Shown one piece after another: positions 1 through 9,291 of a stretch of 64,000 nucleotides of DNA. Both the position numbers and the translations under genes were made by a program. Source of the DNA: an uncultured Mycoplasmatota bacterium (lineage in GTDB: Bacteria > Bacillota_I > Bacilli_A > RF39 > UBA660); the NCBI GenBank assembly GCA_900547775.1, contig URHW01000001.1:518528-582527 (forward strand), read 5' to 3'. Every line of letters begins with the position of its first letter. Positions within the stretch are counted from its first letter, which is position 1. Under the pieces are notes generated by a model that was not told the origin of the DNA, made no database searches, and was given only the letters and a program-made list of their open reading frames with translations.

Positions 1-1
1 T

Positions 2-1369
2 ATGTTTGCTTCAGAAATTAAATCATTTTTATCACATCCTGATTTTAAGAAAGAGTTAAATGAGAAGGTACTTAGTTTGTATTTATCGTATGGAACTAAT
101 CATATGGAAGAGACTTTCTTTAAATATACTTATAAGTTAAGACCTGGGCATTATTTTGTTTATGAAAATGATAAGTTAGAAGTTAAAGAGTATTTTAAAC
201 TTAAGTATGAAAAGGAAGATAAACCTTTTGATGAGTATGAGAAAGTTTTGAAGGAAACTATTGAAAGCTCAATAAAGTATCATCAGATAAGTGATGTTGA
301 GGTTGGTTCTTATTTAAGTGGTGGTGTTGATTCATCTTATGTAGTTGCTGAGGCTAGACCTAATAAGACGTTTACAGTAGGTTTTGATGGTAAAGGTTTT
401 TCAGAGATTGAGTATGCTAAAGATTTATCTGATTATTTTAAGATTAAGCATTATTCTAAGGTAATTAGTGCTGATGAGTTTTTTGATATTTTACCTACTG
501 TAGAGTATCATTTGGATGAGCCTAGTGCGAATGTGTCAGCAGTGCCGTTATATTTTTTAAGCAAGCTTGCTAGAAAAGAGGTTAAGGTTGTCCTTTCTGG
601 TGAGGGTGCTGATGAGATGTTTGGCGGATATAATGAGTATAATCTTGAAGGTTTAGAGAAATTTTATGATAAAGTGCCTTTATTTTTAAGAAGAGGTATT
701 GGTAGTATTGCAAAGAATCTTCCTTATTTTAAGGGGAAACATACTATTGAGAAGTATAGTAAGCCTTTAGAAGAAAGATATTATAATAAAACTGAGATGT
801 TTTTAAGTAAGGATGCACAAGCAATACTTAAGCCTAAGTATAGGACTGATTTATCACCATTTGATTTATGTACTCCTTATTATGATGAGGTTAAGGGTAA
901 GGATGATGTTCAAAGAAAGATGTATATTGATTTGAATTTTTGGTTACCTAATGATATTTTACTTAAGGCTGATAAGATGAGTATGGCAAATTCTGTCGAA
1001 CTTAGGGTACCATTTTTAGATAAAGAGGTTTGGAAGTTGTCGCAAAAGATACCAACAAAGTATATGGTTCGTGATGGACAGACTAAGTATATTTTTAGAA
1101 AGATTGCTGATGAGAAGATACCGGAGGAGTGGGCTAAGCGTAAGAAGAAGGGATTCCCGGTTCCTTTTGGTAAATGGATAAGAGAAGAGAAGTATTATAA
1201 TAAAGTTAAGGATTTATTTAATAGTGATTTTTCAAAAGAATTTTTTGATAATGAGGCGATTAATAAGTTATTGGATGAGCATTATAATGGTGCCGTTTAT
1301 GGGAAACAGATTTATACTATTTATGCATTTTTAACTTGGTATCAGAGATTTTTTATTACAGAGAAGTGA
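2..1369 (+). CDS. asnB: Asparagine synthetase, glutamine-hydrolysing (5' truncated)
   Basis: Makes asparagine from aspartate, ATP and glutamine in the cytoplasm. The visible 455 residues are the C-terminal synthetase domain: the PP-loop SGGVDSS at about 106-112 and SGEGADEMFGGY downstream, both typical of AsnB. The opening FASEIKSFL normally lies about 150 residues into the protein, so the N-terminal glutamine amidotransferase domain with its catalytic Cys lies upstream of the window, and the ATG at base 2 is internal. A terminator follows at once. It could also belong to the wider AsnB-like amidotransferase family that modifies peptidoglycan or secondary products, which the C-terminus alone cannot exclude. 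Confidence 0.93.
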   Translation: MFASEIKSFLSHPDFKKELNEKVLSLYLSYGTNHMEETFFKYTYKLRPGHYFVYENDKLEVKEYFKLKYEKEDKPFDEYEKVLKETIESSIKYHQISDVEVGSYLSGGVDSSYVVAEARPNKTFTVGFDGKGFSEIEYAKDLSDYFKIKHYSKVISADEFFDILPTVEYHLDEPSANVSAVPLYFLSKLARKEVKVVLSGEGADEMFGGYNEYNLEGLEKFYDKVPLFLRRGIGSIAKNLPYFKGKHTIEKYSKPLEERYYNKTEMFLSKDAQAILKPKYRTDLSPFDLCTPYYDEVKGKDDVQRKMYIDLNFWLPNDILLKADKMSMANSVELRVPFLDKEVWKLSQKIPTKYMVRDGQTKYIFRKIADEKIPEEWAKRKKKGFPVPFGKWIREEKYYNKVKDLFNSDFSKEFFDNEAINKLLDEHYNGAVYGKQIYTIYAFLTWYQRFFITEK

Positions 1370-1391
1370 TTTTAAGGAATCACTTTTTTGT
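1364..1391 (+). terminator. Rho-independent terminator of asnB
   Basis: The arms AAGTGATT and AATCACTT flank a 6-base loop and are followed by a T run. The left arm overlaps the asnB stop codon. Confidence 0.85.
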
Positions 1392-1450
1392 TTGATTGAT
1401 TTTTTTATAAAAGTTTGTTATTATAAAATCATTGATTGGGGGCTTATTTT

Positions 1451-3460
1451 ATGATAAGTAGTAAGAAAGATTATATGGAGAAATTTGCTAGTGAAGTTAA
1501 TGAGACTTTAAAGAATTCACGTAAGTGGAAGAGACATTATGTAACTGATTTAAAGATTAGTGATAGTGCTAAGATGGTTATAGCTGATATGGATGCTTTT
1601 CATAATCATTCGTTTGCGGTTGAGGTTTATTTAAGAAATAAGGATAATTTAGATAAGACTGCACTTCTTTATCGTGGTAATAAGATTACTTATGGTGATA
1701 TGTTTGATAAGGTGTATGCTTATGCGAAGAGTTTGAAAACTATGGGGTATGGTGCTGGTAGTGAGGTTCCTGTTTGTGCTACTAATATTCCAGAGTTTGT
1801 GTATTTATTTTTAGCTACTAATTTAATTGGGGCTAAACTTAATTCTATTGGTGAGTGGTTTGATAAGGATTATACTAAGTTTATTTTAGAACATTCTAAG
1901 AGTAATACTATTTTTATTAGTGATGATGTTTATGATATGGTTAAGGATAAGATAGATGAGAGTAGTATAAGTAATGTGGTTGTTTTGTCTTTAGCTGATT
2001 CTTTAAAGGGTGGTAATCCTTATGAGGAGATTGATGATAAGTTTCATCCTGGATTATTTGATAGTAAGGTTTCTAAGATTAGGGAAGAAAGTAGTAAAAC
2101 AGTTATGTCTTCAAAGGATTTTGAGGATATTGGAATAAATTATGATAATAATGTTGTTAATGATAGTGAGTTAGATGATCCTGCAGTTATTACTTATACT
2201 AGTGGTACTACTAATCCTGGAGTTCCTAAAGGGGTACTTCATAGTAATAGAAGTTATGCTACTATTGCTAGGTTTAAGGATAGAGATATAACTAATTTAA
2301 CTAATATGGATGGTATTAAGTCTTTGTGTCATATTCCTGTTTATACACATATGGAGTTGTGTACTTTGATGGATGGATTGTTTCATGGGTGCACTTTATG
2401 TTTGGAGCCAGTTTATGATAAGGATTTCTTTAAGTATTCAGTTATAATGCATAGAGCTAATTATCAACCTGGTAGTCAAGGATTTAATTATGATTTGTGT
2501 TATGCTTTAGAGCATGATGAGGAGTTTAGAAGATTATGTGATGGACTTGCTGGTGATGGTTATCGTAATGGACAACTTGGTGAGTTAATTGCTCCAACGA
2601 TTACTGGCGAAGGTATGGATAAGGGTAGTGAGAAGTACTTTAATAAAGTGGCACGTAAGCATAAGTTTGGAGTTAAGAAGTTACATTTTCCAGTTTGTTA
2701 TTCAATTGGTGGAGGAACTGGAGAAGCAAGTGGAGTATTTACAACATTATTTAAGAGTTATATGGAGAAGTTACCACCTTATACTTTTAGTAAGGAAGGA
2801 ATAGGTCTTAATGTGTTACCTTTTGCTGAGGTTGTAATTTTGGATGAACAGGGAAATTATCGTAAACCTGGTGATAAAGGGCTTATTGGTGTTAAGAGTC
2901 CTTGTGATATGATGGGTTATTATTATACTGGTGATGATTTTTCTAAGTTGCATGTTGATAGTCCATATATTGAGGCTGAGGATGGCAGAAGATTTTTAGT
3001 TATGAGTAATGTTGCTTATATGACTAAAAGTGGTAGTGTTAAGATTAAGGATAGAGTTAATAATAATGTTATTCTTGATGATGGAGAGGTTATTCCTGTA
3101 TATGAGATTTGTGATGCAGTTTTAGATGATACTAAGAATATTATGACAGGTTCTTTTGTTAAGATTAACGATGAGTATATTGGTGAGGCTTATGTTATGC
3201 ATATTATATTACAACCTGAAGCAAATAAAGAGAAAGCCCTTGCTAGTTTAAGTAAGAGATTGAAATCTAAGTTTAGCCCAGAGTTGTTAGATAAGTTATA
3301 TGTACGTGTTAGAAGTATAGAAGAAGGTTTTCCAGTTGCACCTAGTGGTAAGAGAGATATTCATCCTTTGATTGAGGAAGGTTATAGTTCTAAGTGTTTA
3401 AGTGTGAAGAATCTTTTATATGTTAATACTAAAGGTAAAGATAAAGTCTTAAAGAAATAG
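1451..3460 (+). CDS. AMP-dependent acyl-adenylate synthetase/ligase
   Basis: ANL-superfamily enzyme that activates a carboxylic acid as an acyl-AMP, usually for transfer to CoA. The substrate is not evident. The P-loop-like motif YTSGTTNPGVPKG lies near residues 249-261. The C-terminal PVAPSGKRD carries the lysine expected for the adenylation step. At about 670 residues it is longer than most acyl-CoA synthetases, with an extra region around 190-240 before the motif. The ATG at 1451 is chosen because GGGGGC sits just upstream; a TTG at 1436 is in frame but lies before that site. It stands alone between two terminators. Confidence 0.82.
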   Translation: MISSKKDYMEKFASEVNETLKNSRKWKRHYVTDLKISDSAKMVIADMDAFHNHSFAVEVYLRNKDNLDKTALLYRGNKITYGDMFDKVYAYAKSLKTMGYGAGSEVPVCATNIPEFVYLFLATNLIGAKLNSIGEWFDKDYTKFILEHSKSNTIFISDDVYDMVKDKIDESSISNVVVLSLADSLKGGNPYEEIDDKFHPGLFDSKVSKIREESSKTVMSSKDFEDIGINYDNNVVNDSELDDPAVITYTSGTTNPGVPKGVLHSNRSYATIARFKDRDITNLTNMDGIKSLCHIPVYTHMELCTLMDGLFHGCTLCLEPVYDKDFFKYSVIMHRANYQPGSQGFNYDLCYALEHDEEFRRLCDGLAGDGYRNGQLGELIAPTITGEGMDKGSEKYFNKVARKHKFGVKKLHFPVCYSIGGGTGEASGVFTTLFKSYMEKLPPYTFSKEGIGLNVLPFAEVVILDEQGNYRKPGDKGLIGVKSPCDMMGYYYTGDDFSKLHVDSPYIEAEDGRRFLVMSNVAYMTKSGSVKIKDRVNNNVILDDGEVIPVYEICDAVLDDTKNIMTGSFVKINDEYIGEAYVMHIILQPEANKEKALASLSKRLKSKFSPELLDKLYVRVRSIEEGFPVAPSGKRDIHPLIEEGYSSKCLSVKNLLYVNTKGKDKVLKK

Positions 3461-3476
3461 ACTTATCTTTTTTTTT
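3438..3476 (+). terminator. Terminator after the acyl-adenylate synthetase
   Basis: AAGATAAAGTC pairs with GACTTATCTT (one bulged base), followed by a run of nine T. It overlaps the end of the coding region. Confidence 0.75.
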
Positions 3477-3505
3477 GTGATAATATTTTATTATAGGAGG
3501 CTTGT

Positions 3506-5287
3506 ATGAAGTATATTTATATTATTGGTTTTTCACTTATTTATTCGTTTGTTTTAAGTTTGGTTTATTTTAAGAAGAATCATTTACAGACAAGGGAGAC
3601 AAAATATTATTCTATTTTGCTTATTGTTAATTTAATTGGGCTTGTTGGAGAGACTATGTGTTCCATTGTTGGGTTTACTTTTCCAGAAAATAGTCCGATA
3701 TCTCATTTTTTTACAAAAACTTTTATGAGTACTTTAACTTGTTTTACCATTATGATGAGTCTTTATATTTATTCGTTGTGTTTAAGTGATAAAGAAAGTA
3801 TTTTTGATAAGGTGAAAAAATTTAGTTTGGCATTTTTGATTTTTAGTATTTTTGTAATTTTTGCTTTACCGATTACTACAGCGGTAGGTTTTGCGACTGG
3901 ACCATCTTGTGATTATGTTTATAATGTAGGTACAGTTCTTATTACGCTTAGTATTATTACGACGTTAGTTTGTTTTAAGAAGATTGACATTACAAAAGCA
4001 ATTCCATTTTTTGCTTTTACGGTTTTTAATATTGTAATTGCGTTTATTCAAAGACTTAATCCGCAGGTTACTCTTACTACTTCTATGGAAACTTTAGTAC
4101 TATTTATTATGTATTTTACTATTGAGAATCCTGACTTAAAATTACTTGCTGAGGTACAGAAGGCGAGAAATTTATCTGAGCAGACTAGTAATGAGAAGAG
4201 TAATTTTCTAAATGTTGTTACGATGGATATTAAGGATAAGCTTGATAAAGTAGAGGTTATAAGTAATAATATTGCTTCTTTAACTAAGAATAAAGATATT
4301 TTATATGAAGTAAGTGAACTTAATAATATTGTTAATGTTTCTAGAAATAATATTAGGCAGACAATTGATATTTCGTCATTAGATTCTAAGTATATTAAGA
4401 ATATTAAGAATAAGTATAATGTAAAGTTACTTTTGGATGGTGTATATTTAAGTAGTAAAGAAAAAGCACATGATGGAGTTGATTATAGATTTGTTTTAAG
4501 TGAAGGAATGCCAGAGTTTTTATTTGGAGATTCAATGAAGGTTAAGCAGATATTAAATTCTGTTTTGGATAATGCTTTAAAGTATACTAATAAGGGTTTT
4601 GTTGAGTTTAGAGCTAGTGCGATTATTAAGTATGATGTGTGTAGGCTTATTTTGGTTGTTGAGGATTCAGGATGTGGTATTGATATTTTAAAGCATAATG
4701 AGATTATGACTAATCATAATGAGATGAGTGATAGTGATATTGAAAATATTGATAATAAGATAGTTAGTCTTTCTGTTGTTCGCAAGATGCTTAATTTGCT
4801 TGGAGGAACTATATCAATTAATAGTGAGAATGGTAAGGGTACTAAAGTACAGATTATCTTGGATCAAAGAATAGCTTTTGGGGAGAAGTCTAGTGAAGAT
4901 AAGGTTATAGATAAGTATAATGAAACTTTACTTAGTAAGAAACGTATAGGGGTTGTTAGTTTAAGTGATAAGAGTGTAAAGGTTATTAAGAATACTTTAA
5001 AGAGAGATTGTGATGTTCATATTTTTGATGTTACTTTGGATTTGCTTAATGAACTTAGAAGTGAAGTACGTTATGATTTAGTATTTATTGATGAGGATAT
5101 GGAGAAAATAGATGCTAGAAGTTTTATTTATAAGATAAAGAAGGAGGGCATAGAGTGCCCAGTGGTTGTGCTTTGTAATGAGATTAATTTTAATATGAAG
5201 AAGGAACTTCTTAATGATGGTTTTACGGGAGTTATGAGTAAAAACCTTAGTAAAGATGATGTAAAAGAGTGTGTAAATAAATTATAA
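3506..5287 (+). CDS. Membrane hybrid sensor kinase-like protein lacking the phospho-acceptor histidine
   Basis: 593 residues. About seven hydrophobic segments fill residues 1-210. Then comes a dimerisation-like helix where the usual SHE(I/L)RTPL is replaced by TMDIKDKLD, so no His is available. The HATPase_c domain keeps its N box (LDNALKYTNKG) and G1 box (VEDSGCGID), so ATP binding looks possible. The last 120 residues resemble a receiver: DLVFIDEDM supplies a candidate phospho-Asp, but the N-terminal acidic pair is missing. The RBS is AGGAGG. It lies directly upstream of spo0A, which suggests a role in the sporulation phosphorelay, perhaps as a pseudokinase or a phosphatase-type regulator. 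That role is inference. Confidence 0.75.
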   Translation: MKYIYIIGFSLIYSFVLSLVYFKKNHLQTRETKYYSILLIVNLIGLVGETMCSIVGFTFPENSPISHFFTKTFMSTLTCFTIMMSLYIYSLCLSDKESIFDKVKKFSLAFLIFSIFVIFALPITTAVGFATGPSCDYVYNVGTVLITLSIITTLVCFKKIDITKAIPFFAFTVFNIVIAFIQRLNPQVTLTTSMETLVLFIMYFTIENPDLKLLAEVQKARNLSEQTSNEKSNFLNVVTMDIKDKLDKVEVISNNIASLTKNKDILYEVSELNNIVNVSRNNIRQTIDISSLDSKYIKNIKNKYNVKLLLDGVYLSSKEKAHDGVDYRFVLSEGMPEFLFGDSMKVKQILNSVLDNALKYTNKGFVEFRASAIIKYDVCRLILVVEDSGCGIDILKHNEIMTNHNEMSDSDIENIDNKIVSLSVVRKMLNLLGGTISINSENGKGTKVQIILDQRIAFGEKSSEDKVIDKYNETLLSKKRIGVVSLSDKSVKVIKNTLKRDCDVHIFDVTLDLLNELRSEVRYDLVFIDEDMEKIDARSFIYKIKKEGIECPVVVLCNEINFNMKKELLNDGFTGVMSKNLSKDDVKECVNKL

Positions 5288-5297
5288 TTCGACAAAA
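5288..5297 (+). promoter_or_regulatory. 0A box (Spo0A binding site) upstream of spo0A
   Basis: TTCGACAAAA is the reverse complement of TTTTGTCGAA and contains the complete 0A-box core TGTCGAA. It starts right after the stop of the kinase-like gene and about 103 bases before the spo0A start. A TATAAT at 5358-5363 could be the -10 of the promoter it controls. Other copies of the core in the window lie inside coding regions (asnB, cysS, uvrB, Ca-ATPase). Confidence 0.6.
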
Positions 5298-5399
5298 GTT
5301 TACGTTTATTTACAATAGTTTACAAAATAATTTCTATGGTTATGACGAAGTTTGTATTATAATTGATTTGTGTGTTAGTACGATATGGAAAATTAAAGA

Positions 5400-6152
5400 A
5401 TGAATAAAATACGTGTTTTTATAGTTGATGATAGTAGTGATGCTGTTAATGACGTAAAGAAGTATTTTAGTGATTGTGGTGATATTGAGGTCGTTTTAAG
5501 TGCAAATGATGGAGTAGAGGCAGTTAAAATAATTGAGGAGCGTGCACATGATTTTGATGTACTGATCATGGATTTAATTATTCCAAAGTTGGATGGTTTA
5601 AGTGTTTTAGAAACTATTTGTAAGAAGGGGATAAATGTTAAGAGTATTGTTACTACTAATATAAACTCTACTTTAATTATTAATAAATGCATGGATGAGG
5701 GTGTTAACTATTATATGCTTAAGCCTTATGATATGGCTTCTTTGTATTCAAGAGTGAGAGAGGTTTATAAAACTAGTAGTAAGGAATTATTTCTTGATGA
5801 TAAGTCTTTAAATGGGGCAATTACTGATATGTTACATTCTTTAGGAATTCCATCTCATATTAAGGGGTATTCTTATATTAGGGATAGTATTAGTTTGATG
5901 TATAAGAATCCATCGATGATAGGAGCAATTACAAAGGAGTTATATCCTGAGGTTGCTTCAATGTATGATACAACGTCTAGTAGAGTTGAAAGAGCAATTA
6001 GACATGCGATTGAGGTTAGTTGGAGCAGAGGGGATTATGATTTGATGGAGTCTTTATTTGGACATTCTGTAGATTATGATAGAGCTAAACCGACTAATTC
6101 TGAGTTTATAGCAACTCTTGCAGATAGATTAAGGTTAGATAATTGTTTTTGA
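5400..6152 (+). CDS. spo0A: Sporulation master response regulator Spo0A
   Basis: 250 residues. The N-terminal receiver has the acidic pocket D10/D11, phospho-acceptor D58 in DVLIMDLIIPKLDG, T85/T86 and K108. The C-terminal Spo0A DNA-binding domain (about 135-250) shows the family block SSRVERAIRHAIEVSWSRG and HIKGYSYIRDSISLM. It binds 0A boxes and commits the cell to sporulation when phosphorylated. There is no strong Shine-Dalgarno (only AAAGAA), so the start is slightly uncertain. A 0A box upstream suggests autoregulation. The kinase-like gene before it and the ClpC-like gene after it are separate transcription units by spacing. Confidence 0.97.
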   Translation: MNKIRVFIVDDSSDAVNDVKKYFSDCGDIEVVLSANDGVEAVKIIEERAHDFDVLIMDLIIPKLDGLSVLETICKKGINVKSIVTTNINSTLIINKCMDEGVNYYMLKPYDMASLYSRVREVYKTSSKELFLDDKSLNGAITDMLHSLGIPSHIKGYSYIRDSISLMYKNPSMIGAITKELYPEVASMYDTTSSRVERAIRHAIEVSWSRGDYDLMESLFGHSVDYDRAKPTNSEFIATLADRLRLDNCF

Positions 6153-6208
6153 ATATATTTGATAAATCTTCCGCATTATATCATAAGATATAAAAGGAGG
6201 ATTTTTTT

Positions 6209-7870
6209 ATGGACAAGTGTTTTAATAAAGATGTTTGTATGATATTAAAGTCTGCAGAGGGAGAGATGCTTAATTTAAGGCATCCTTATGTTGGGACGGA
6301 ACATTTGCTTCTTGCTTTGCTAAAAAGGGATAGAGTAAAAAAAATATGTTATAAATTTAATTTGACTTATGCTGGTTTTAGGGATGAACTTGTTAGATTA
6401 ATTGGTCAGGCTTCTAAGAAAAGTGAAGTTATTTTATATACACCACTTCTTAAATTAGTTATTGATAATGCTTATAATAAAAGTTATGATGAGCATAAGG
6501 AGATGGATGAGTTATATTTACTTTCTTCTTTGTTTGGGGAAAGTGATGGGATAGCACTTAGAGTAGCTTATAATATGGGAGTTGATACAGATGCACTTGT
6601 TAAGGAACTTGATAAGCCAAAGATACTTTCGTCTATTGGGGTATGTTTAACTGATAAGGAAATAGATAAGATTTATTTAAGAGATAAGGAACTTGATGAA
6701 GTGATGGAGATACTTTTAAGAAAGGGTAAGAATAACCCTTTACTTGTTGGTGCTCCCGGAGTTGGTAAGACGGCGATTGCATATGAACTTGCTAGGAGGA
6801 TAAAGTGTGGAAATGTGCCAGATAGATTAAAGGGAAAAGAGGTTTATTTGGTTAGTACTTCTAGTTTGGTTTCGGGTACTAAGTATCGTGGTGAGTTTGA
6901 AGAGAGAGTAAATGGGCTTATTAATGAGGTTATTCGTAATGGGAACATTATTTTATTTATTGATGAGATTCATACGATTATGAAGACTGGTTCTAGTGAG
7001 GCTGGAGTTGATGGTGCTAATATTTTAAAGCCTTATTTAGCTAGGAATGATTTAAAGATTATTGGAGCTACTACTAAAAGGGAGTATGATGAGTATTTAA
7101 AGAAAGATGGGGCTTTTGCGAGAAGGTTTGCGAAGGTGATTGTTAATGAGCCTAGTTTAAAGGATACTGTTACAATATTAAATAAGTTAAAGAAGAGTTA
7201 TGAAGATTTTTATAATTTGAAGATTAATTCTAATGTTATTAAGTATTTAGTAGATTTGTGTGATAAGTATTTACTTAATAGTTATAATCCTGATAAGTCT
7301 ATAGATATACTAGATACTAGTTTATCTAAAATTGCTTTAGAAGGTAAGAAACGTATACTTACGAAGGAAGATGTGTATGATGTAATAAGCAAGAGATGTA
7401 ATATTTCTTTAGTTAGTGAAGAGAATTTAGATAGGGTAAGGGCGGTGCTTAGTGATAAGTATTCAGAAGTGCTTGCTGATAATGTTGTTAAGATGTTTAA
7501 GTGCACTGATAAAAGTAAGTATATGGTGTTTAGTGGTAGTGATGATAAAAGACGGGCTCCATTTGATATAGGTAAGTGTTTAGGGGTTAATGTGATCGAT
7601 ATAGATTGTGCTCTTTATAATGATGAGTATAGTTTAAATAAGTTTGTGAGTACTAATTATTTATATAACAAGATTAGTGATAATCCTTTTTCTTTGGTGG
7701 TATTTGATAATTATAATAAGAGGGGAAGGGTTTTGGATAATATAATTAAGATGATGAAGGATAAAGGGTATATTGAAAATAATATGAATGAAAGGCTTTA
7801 TTTAGATAAGTCCGTGATGTTTTTGATTGATGAAGAGGTTGGTACTAAAGTAGGGTTTGCGGCTAGTTAG
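6209..7870 (+). CDS. ClpC-like AAA+ protein with an intact first and degenerate second ATPase domain
   Basis: 553 residues. The Clp N-domain (about 1-130) contains the GTEHLLLALL signature. D1 has Walker A GAPGVGKT (181-188), Walker B IILFIDEIHT (247-256) and the pore-loop region KYRGEFEER. After about residue 400 the D2 portion is shortened and has lost Walker A: the position reads SGSDDKRRAPFDIG where GPTGVGKT would be expected. No ClpP-docking loop is visible. Normal ClpC is about 800 residues. It probably unfolds or remodels proteins without delivering them to ClpP, or has a regulatory role. RBS AGGAGG. It lies between spo0A and cysS; clpC is also found not far upstream of cysS in Bacillus. 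Confidence 0.85.
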   Translation: MDKCFNKDVCMILKSAEGEMLNLRHPYVGTEHLLLALLKRDRVKKICYKFNLTYAGFRDELVRLIGQASKKSEVILYTPLLKLVIDNAYNKSYDEHKEMDELYLLSSLFGESDGIALRVAYNMGVDTDALVKELDKPKILSSIGVCLTDKEIDKIYLRDKELDEVMEILLRKGKNNPLLVGAPGVGKTAIAYELARRIKCGNVPDRLKGKEVYLVSTSSLVSGTKYRGEFEERVNGLINEVIRNGNIILFIDEIHTIMKTGSSEAGVDGANILKPYLARNDLKIIGATTKREYDEYLKKDGAFARRFAKVIVNEPSLKDTVTILNKLKKSYEDFYNLKINSNVIKYLVDLCDKYLLNSYNPDKSIDILDTSLSKIALEGKKRILTKEDVYDVISKRCNISLVSEENLDRVRAVLSDKYSEVLADNVVKMFKCTDKSKYMVFSGSDDKRRAPFDIGKCLGVNVIDIDCALYNDEYSLNKFVSTNYLYNKISDNPFSLVVFDNYNKRGRVLDNIIKMMKDKGYIENNMNERLYLDKSVMFLIDEEVGTKVGFAAS

Positions 7871-7902
7871 GGCTTGTGTTATAATATTTGTTAGGAGGCA
7901 TT

Positions 7903-9291
7903 ATGAAAATATATAATACATTAACTAGAACTGTTGAAGAGTTCGTTCCTTATGAGGAGGGAAAGGTAAAGTTTTATACATGCGGCCCAACTGTTTATCA
8001 TTATGCTCATATAGGTAATATGCGTAATTATATTGGACATGATATTTTAGATAAGACACTTAGATATTTAGGGTATGATGTTAAGAGAGTTATGAATATT
8101 ACTGATGTTGGACATTTAAAAAGTGATAGTGATAGTGGCGCGGATAAAATGGTTGAGAGTGCTAAGGCAGAGCATAAGAGTGTAATGGATATTGCTAAGT
8201 TTTATACTGATGCATTTTTTAAGGACTTTGATGCGCTTAACTGTCGAAGACCAGATGTTGTTAGTCCCGCTACTGATAATATAGATGAATATATTAAGAT
8301 AATAAATGTTTTACTTGATAAAGGTTATGCTTATAAGTCTGGAGGAAATGTTTATTTTGATGTTAGTAAGCTTACAGATTATTATAAATTAACTAATCAT
8401 AAAGAAGATGATATGGTTGTTGGTGTTAGAGATGGTGTTGATTATGATGATAGTAAGCGTAATCAGGCAGACTTTGCTTTATGGTTTACTAAAAGTAAGT
8501 TTGAAGATCAAGATTTAAAGTGGGATTCACCTTTTGGAACTGGTTATCCAGGATGGCATATTGAGTGTACTGGTATTAGTTTAAAATATTTAGGCGAACA
8601 CTTAGATATTCATGGTGGCGGAGTAGATAATATTTTTCCACATCACACTAATGAGATAGCACAAAGTGAGGCTTATTTAGGTCATAAGTGGTGTAATTAT
8701 TGGTTTCATAATGAACATTTAATGGATGAGACTGGTAAGATGAGTAAGAGTAAGGGAGCTGTATTATCAGTAAGTGTTCTTATGGAAAAGGGGTATAATC
8801 CACTTGCATTTAGACTTATGTGCTTACAGAGTCATTATCGTAAGCAGTTAGTATTCTCTTATGAAGCTCTTAATCAAGTTGAAGCACAGTATGATAAACT
8901 TATTAATCGTATCGGTTTAATTAAAGATGAGGGAGACTTAGATGAAGGAGAGTTTGCTTCTTATAATGATAAGTTTATGGAGAGTTTGTCTAATGATTTA
9001 AATACTGCAAATGCAATAACTTTAGTGTATGATTTACTTAAAGATGAGATGGTTAATGGTCATACTAAGTTAGAGTTACTTAGAAATTTTGATAAAGTTT
9101 TAAGTTTGAATTTAGTTGCTGAGAAGAAGGTAAGTGCAGATCATGATAAGATTATGAAGTTAATTGAGGCTAGAAATGATGCGAAGAAGAAACGTGATTT
9201 TGAACTTGCAGATACAATTAGAGATGAACTTAAAGCAAAGGGAATTATTTTGATTGATACAAGGGAAGGCACTACCTATAAGGAGGTATAG
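7903..9291 (+). CDS. cysS: Cysteine--tRNA ligase
   Basis: Class I aminoacyl-tRNA synthetase that charges tRNA-Cys. It shows the HIGH-type motif YAHIGNMRNY, the zinc/cysteine site GYPGWHIECTGIS and GKMSKSKG, and has the normal length (about 462 residues). The ATG at 7903 follows TTAGGAGG at a good distance; the in-frame TTG at 7888 lies before that RBS and is not the start. The zinc peptidase gene begins on the base after the stop, so the two are co-transcribed. Confidence 0.97.
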   Translation: MKIYNTLTRTVEEFVPYEEGKVKFYTCGPTVYHYAHIGNMRNYIGHDILDKTLRYLGYDVKRVMNITDVGHLKSDSDSGADKMVESAKAEHKSVMDIAKFYTDAFFKDFDALNCRRPDVVSPATDNIDEYIKIINVLLDKGYAYKSGGNVYFDVSKLTDYYKLTNHKEDDMVVGVRDGVDYDDSKRNQADFALWFTKSKFEDQDLKWDSPFGTGYPGWHIECTGISLKYLGEHLDIHGGGVDNIFPHHTNEIAQSEAYLGHKWCNYWFHNEHLMDETGKMSKSKGAVLSVSVLMEKGYNPLAFRLMCLQSHYRKQLVFSYEALNQVEAQYDKLINRIGLIKDEGDLDEGEFASYNDKFMESLSNDLNTANAITLVYDLLKDEMVNGHTKLELLRNFDKVLSLNLVAEKKVSADHDKIMKLIEARNDAKKKRDFELADTIRDELKAKGIILIDTREGTTYKEV

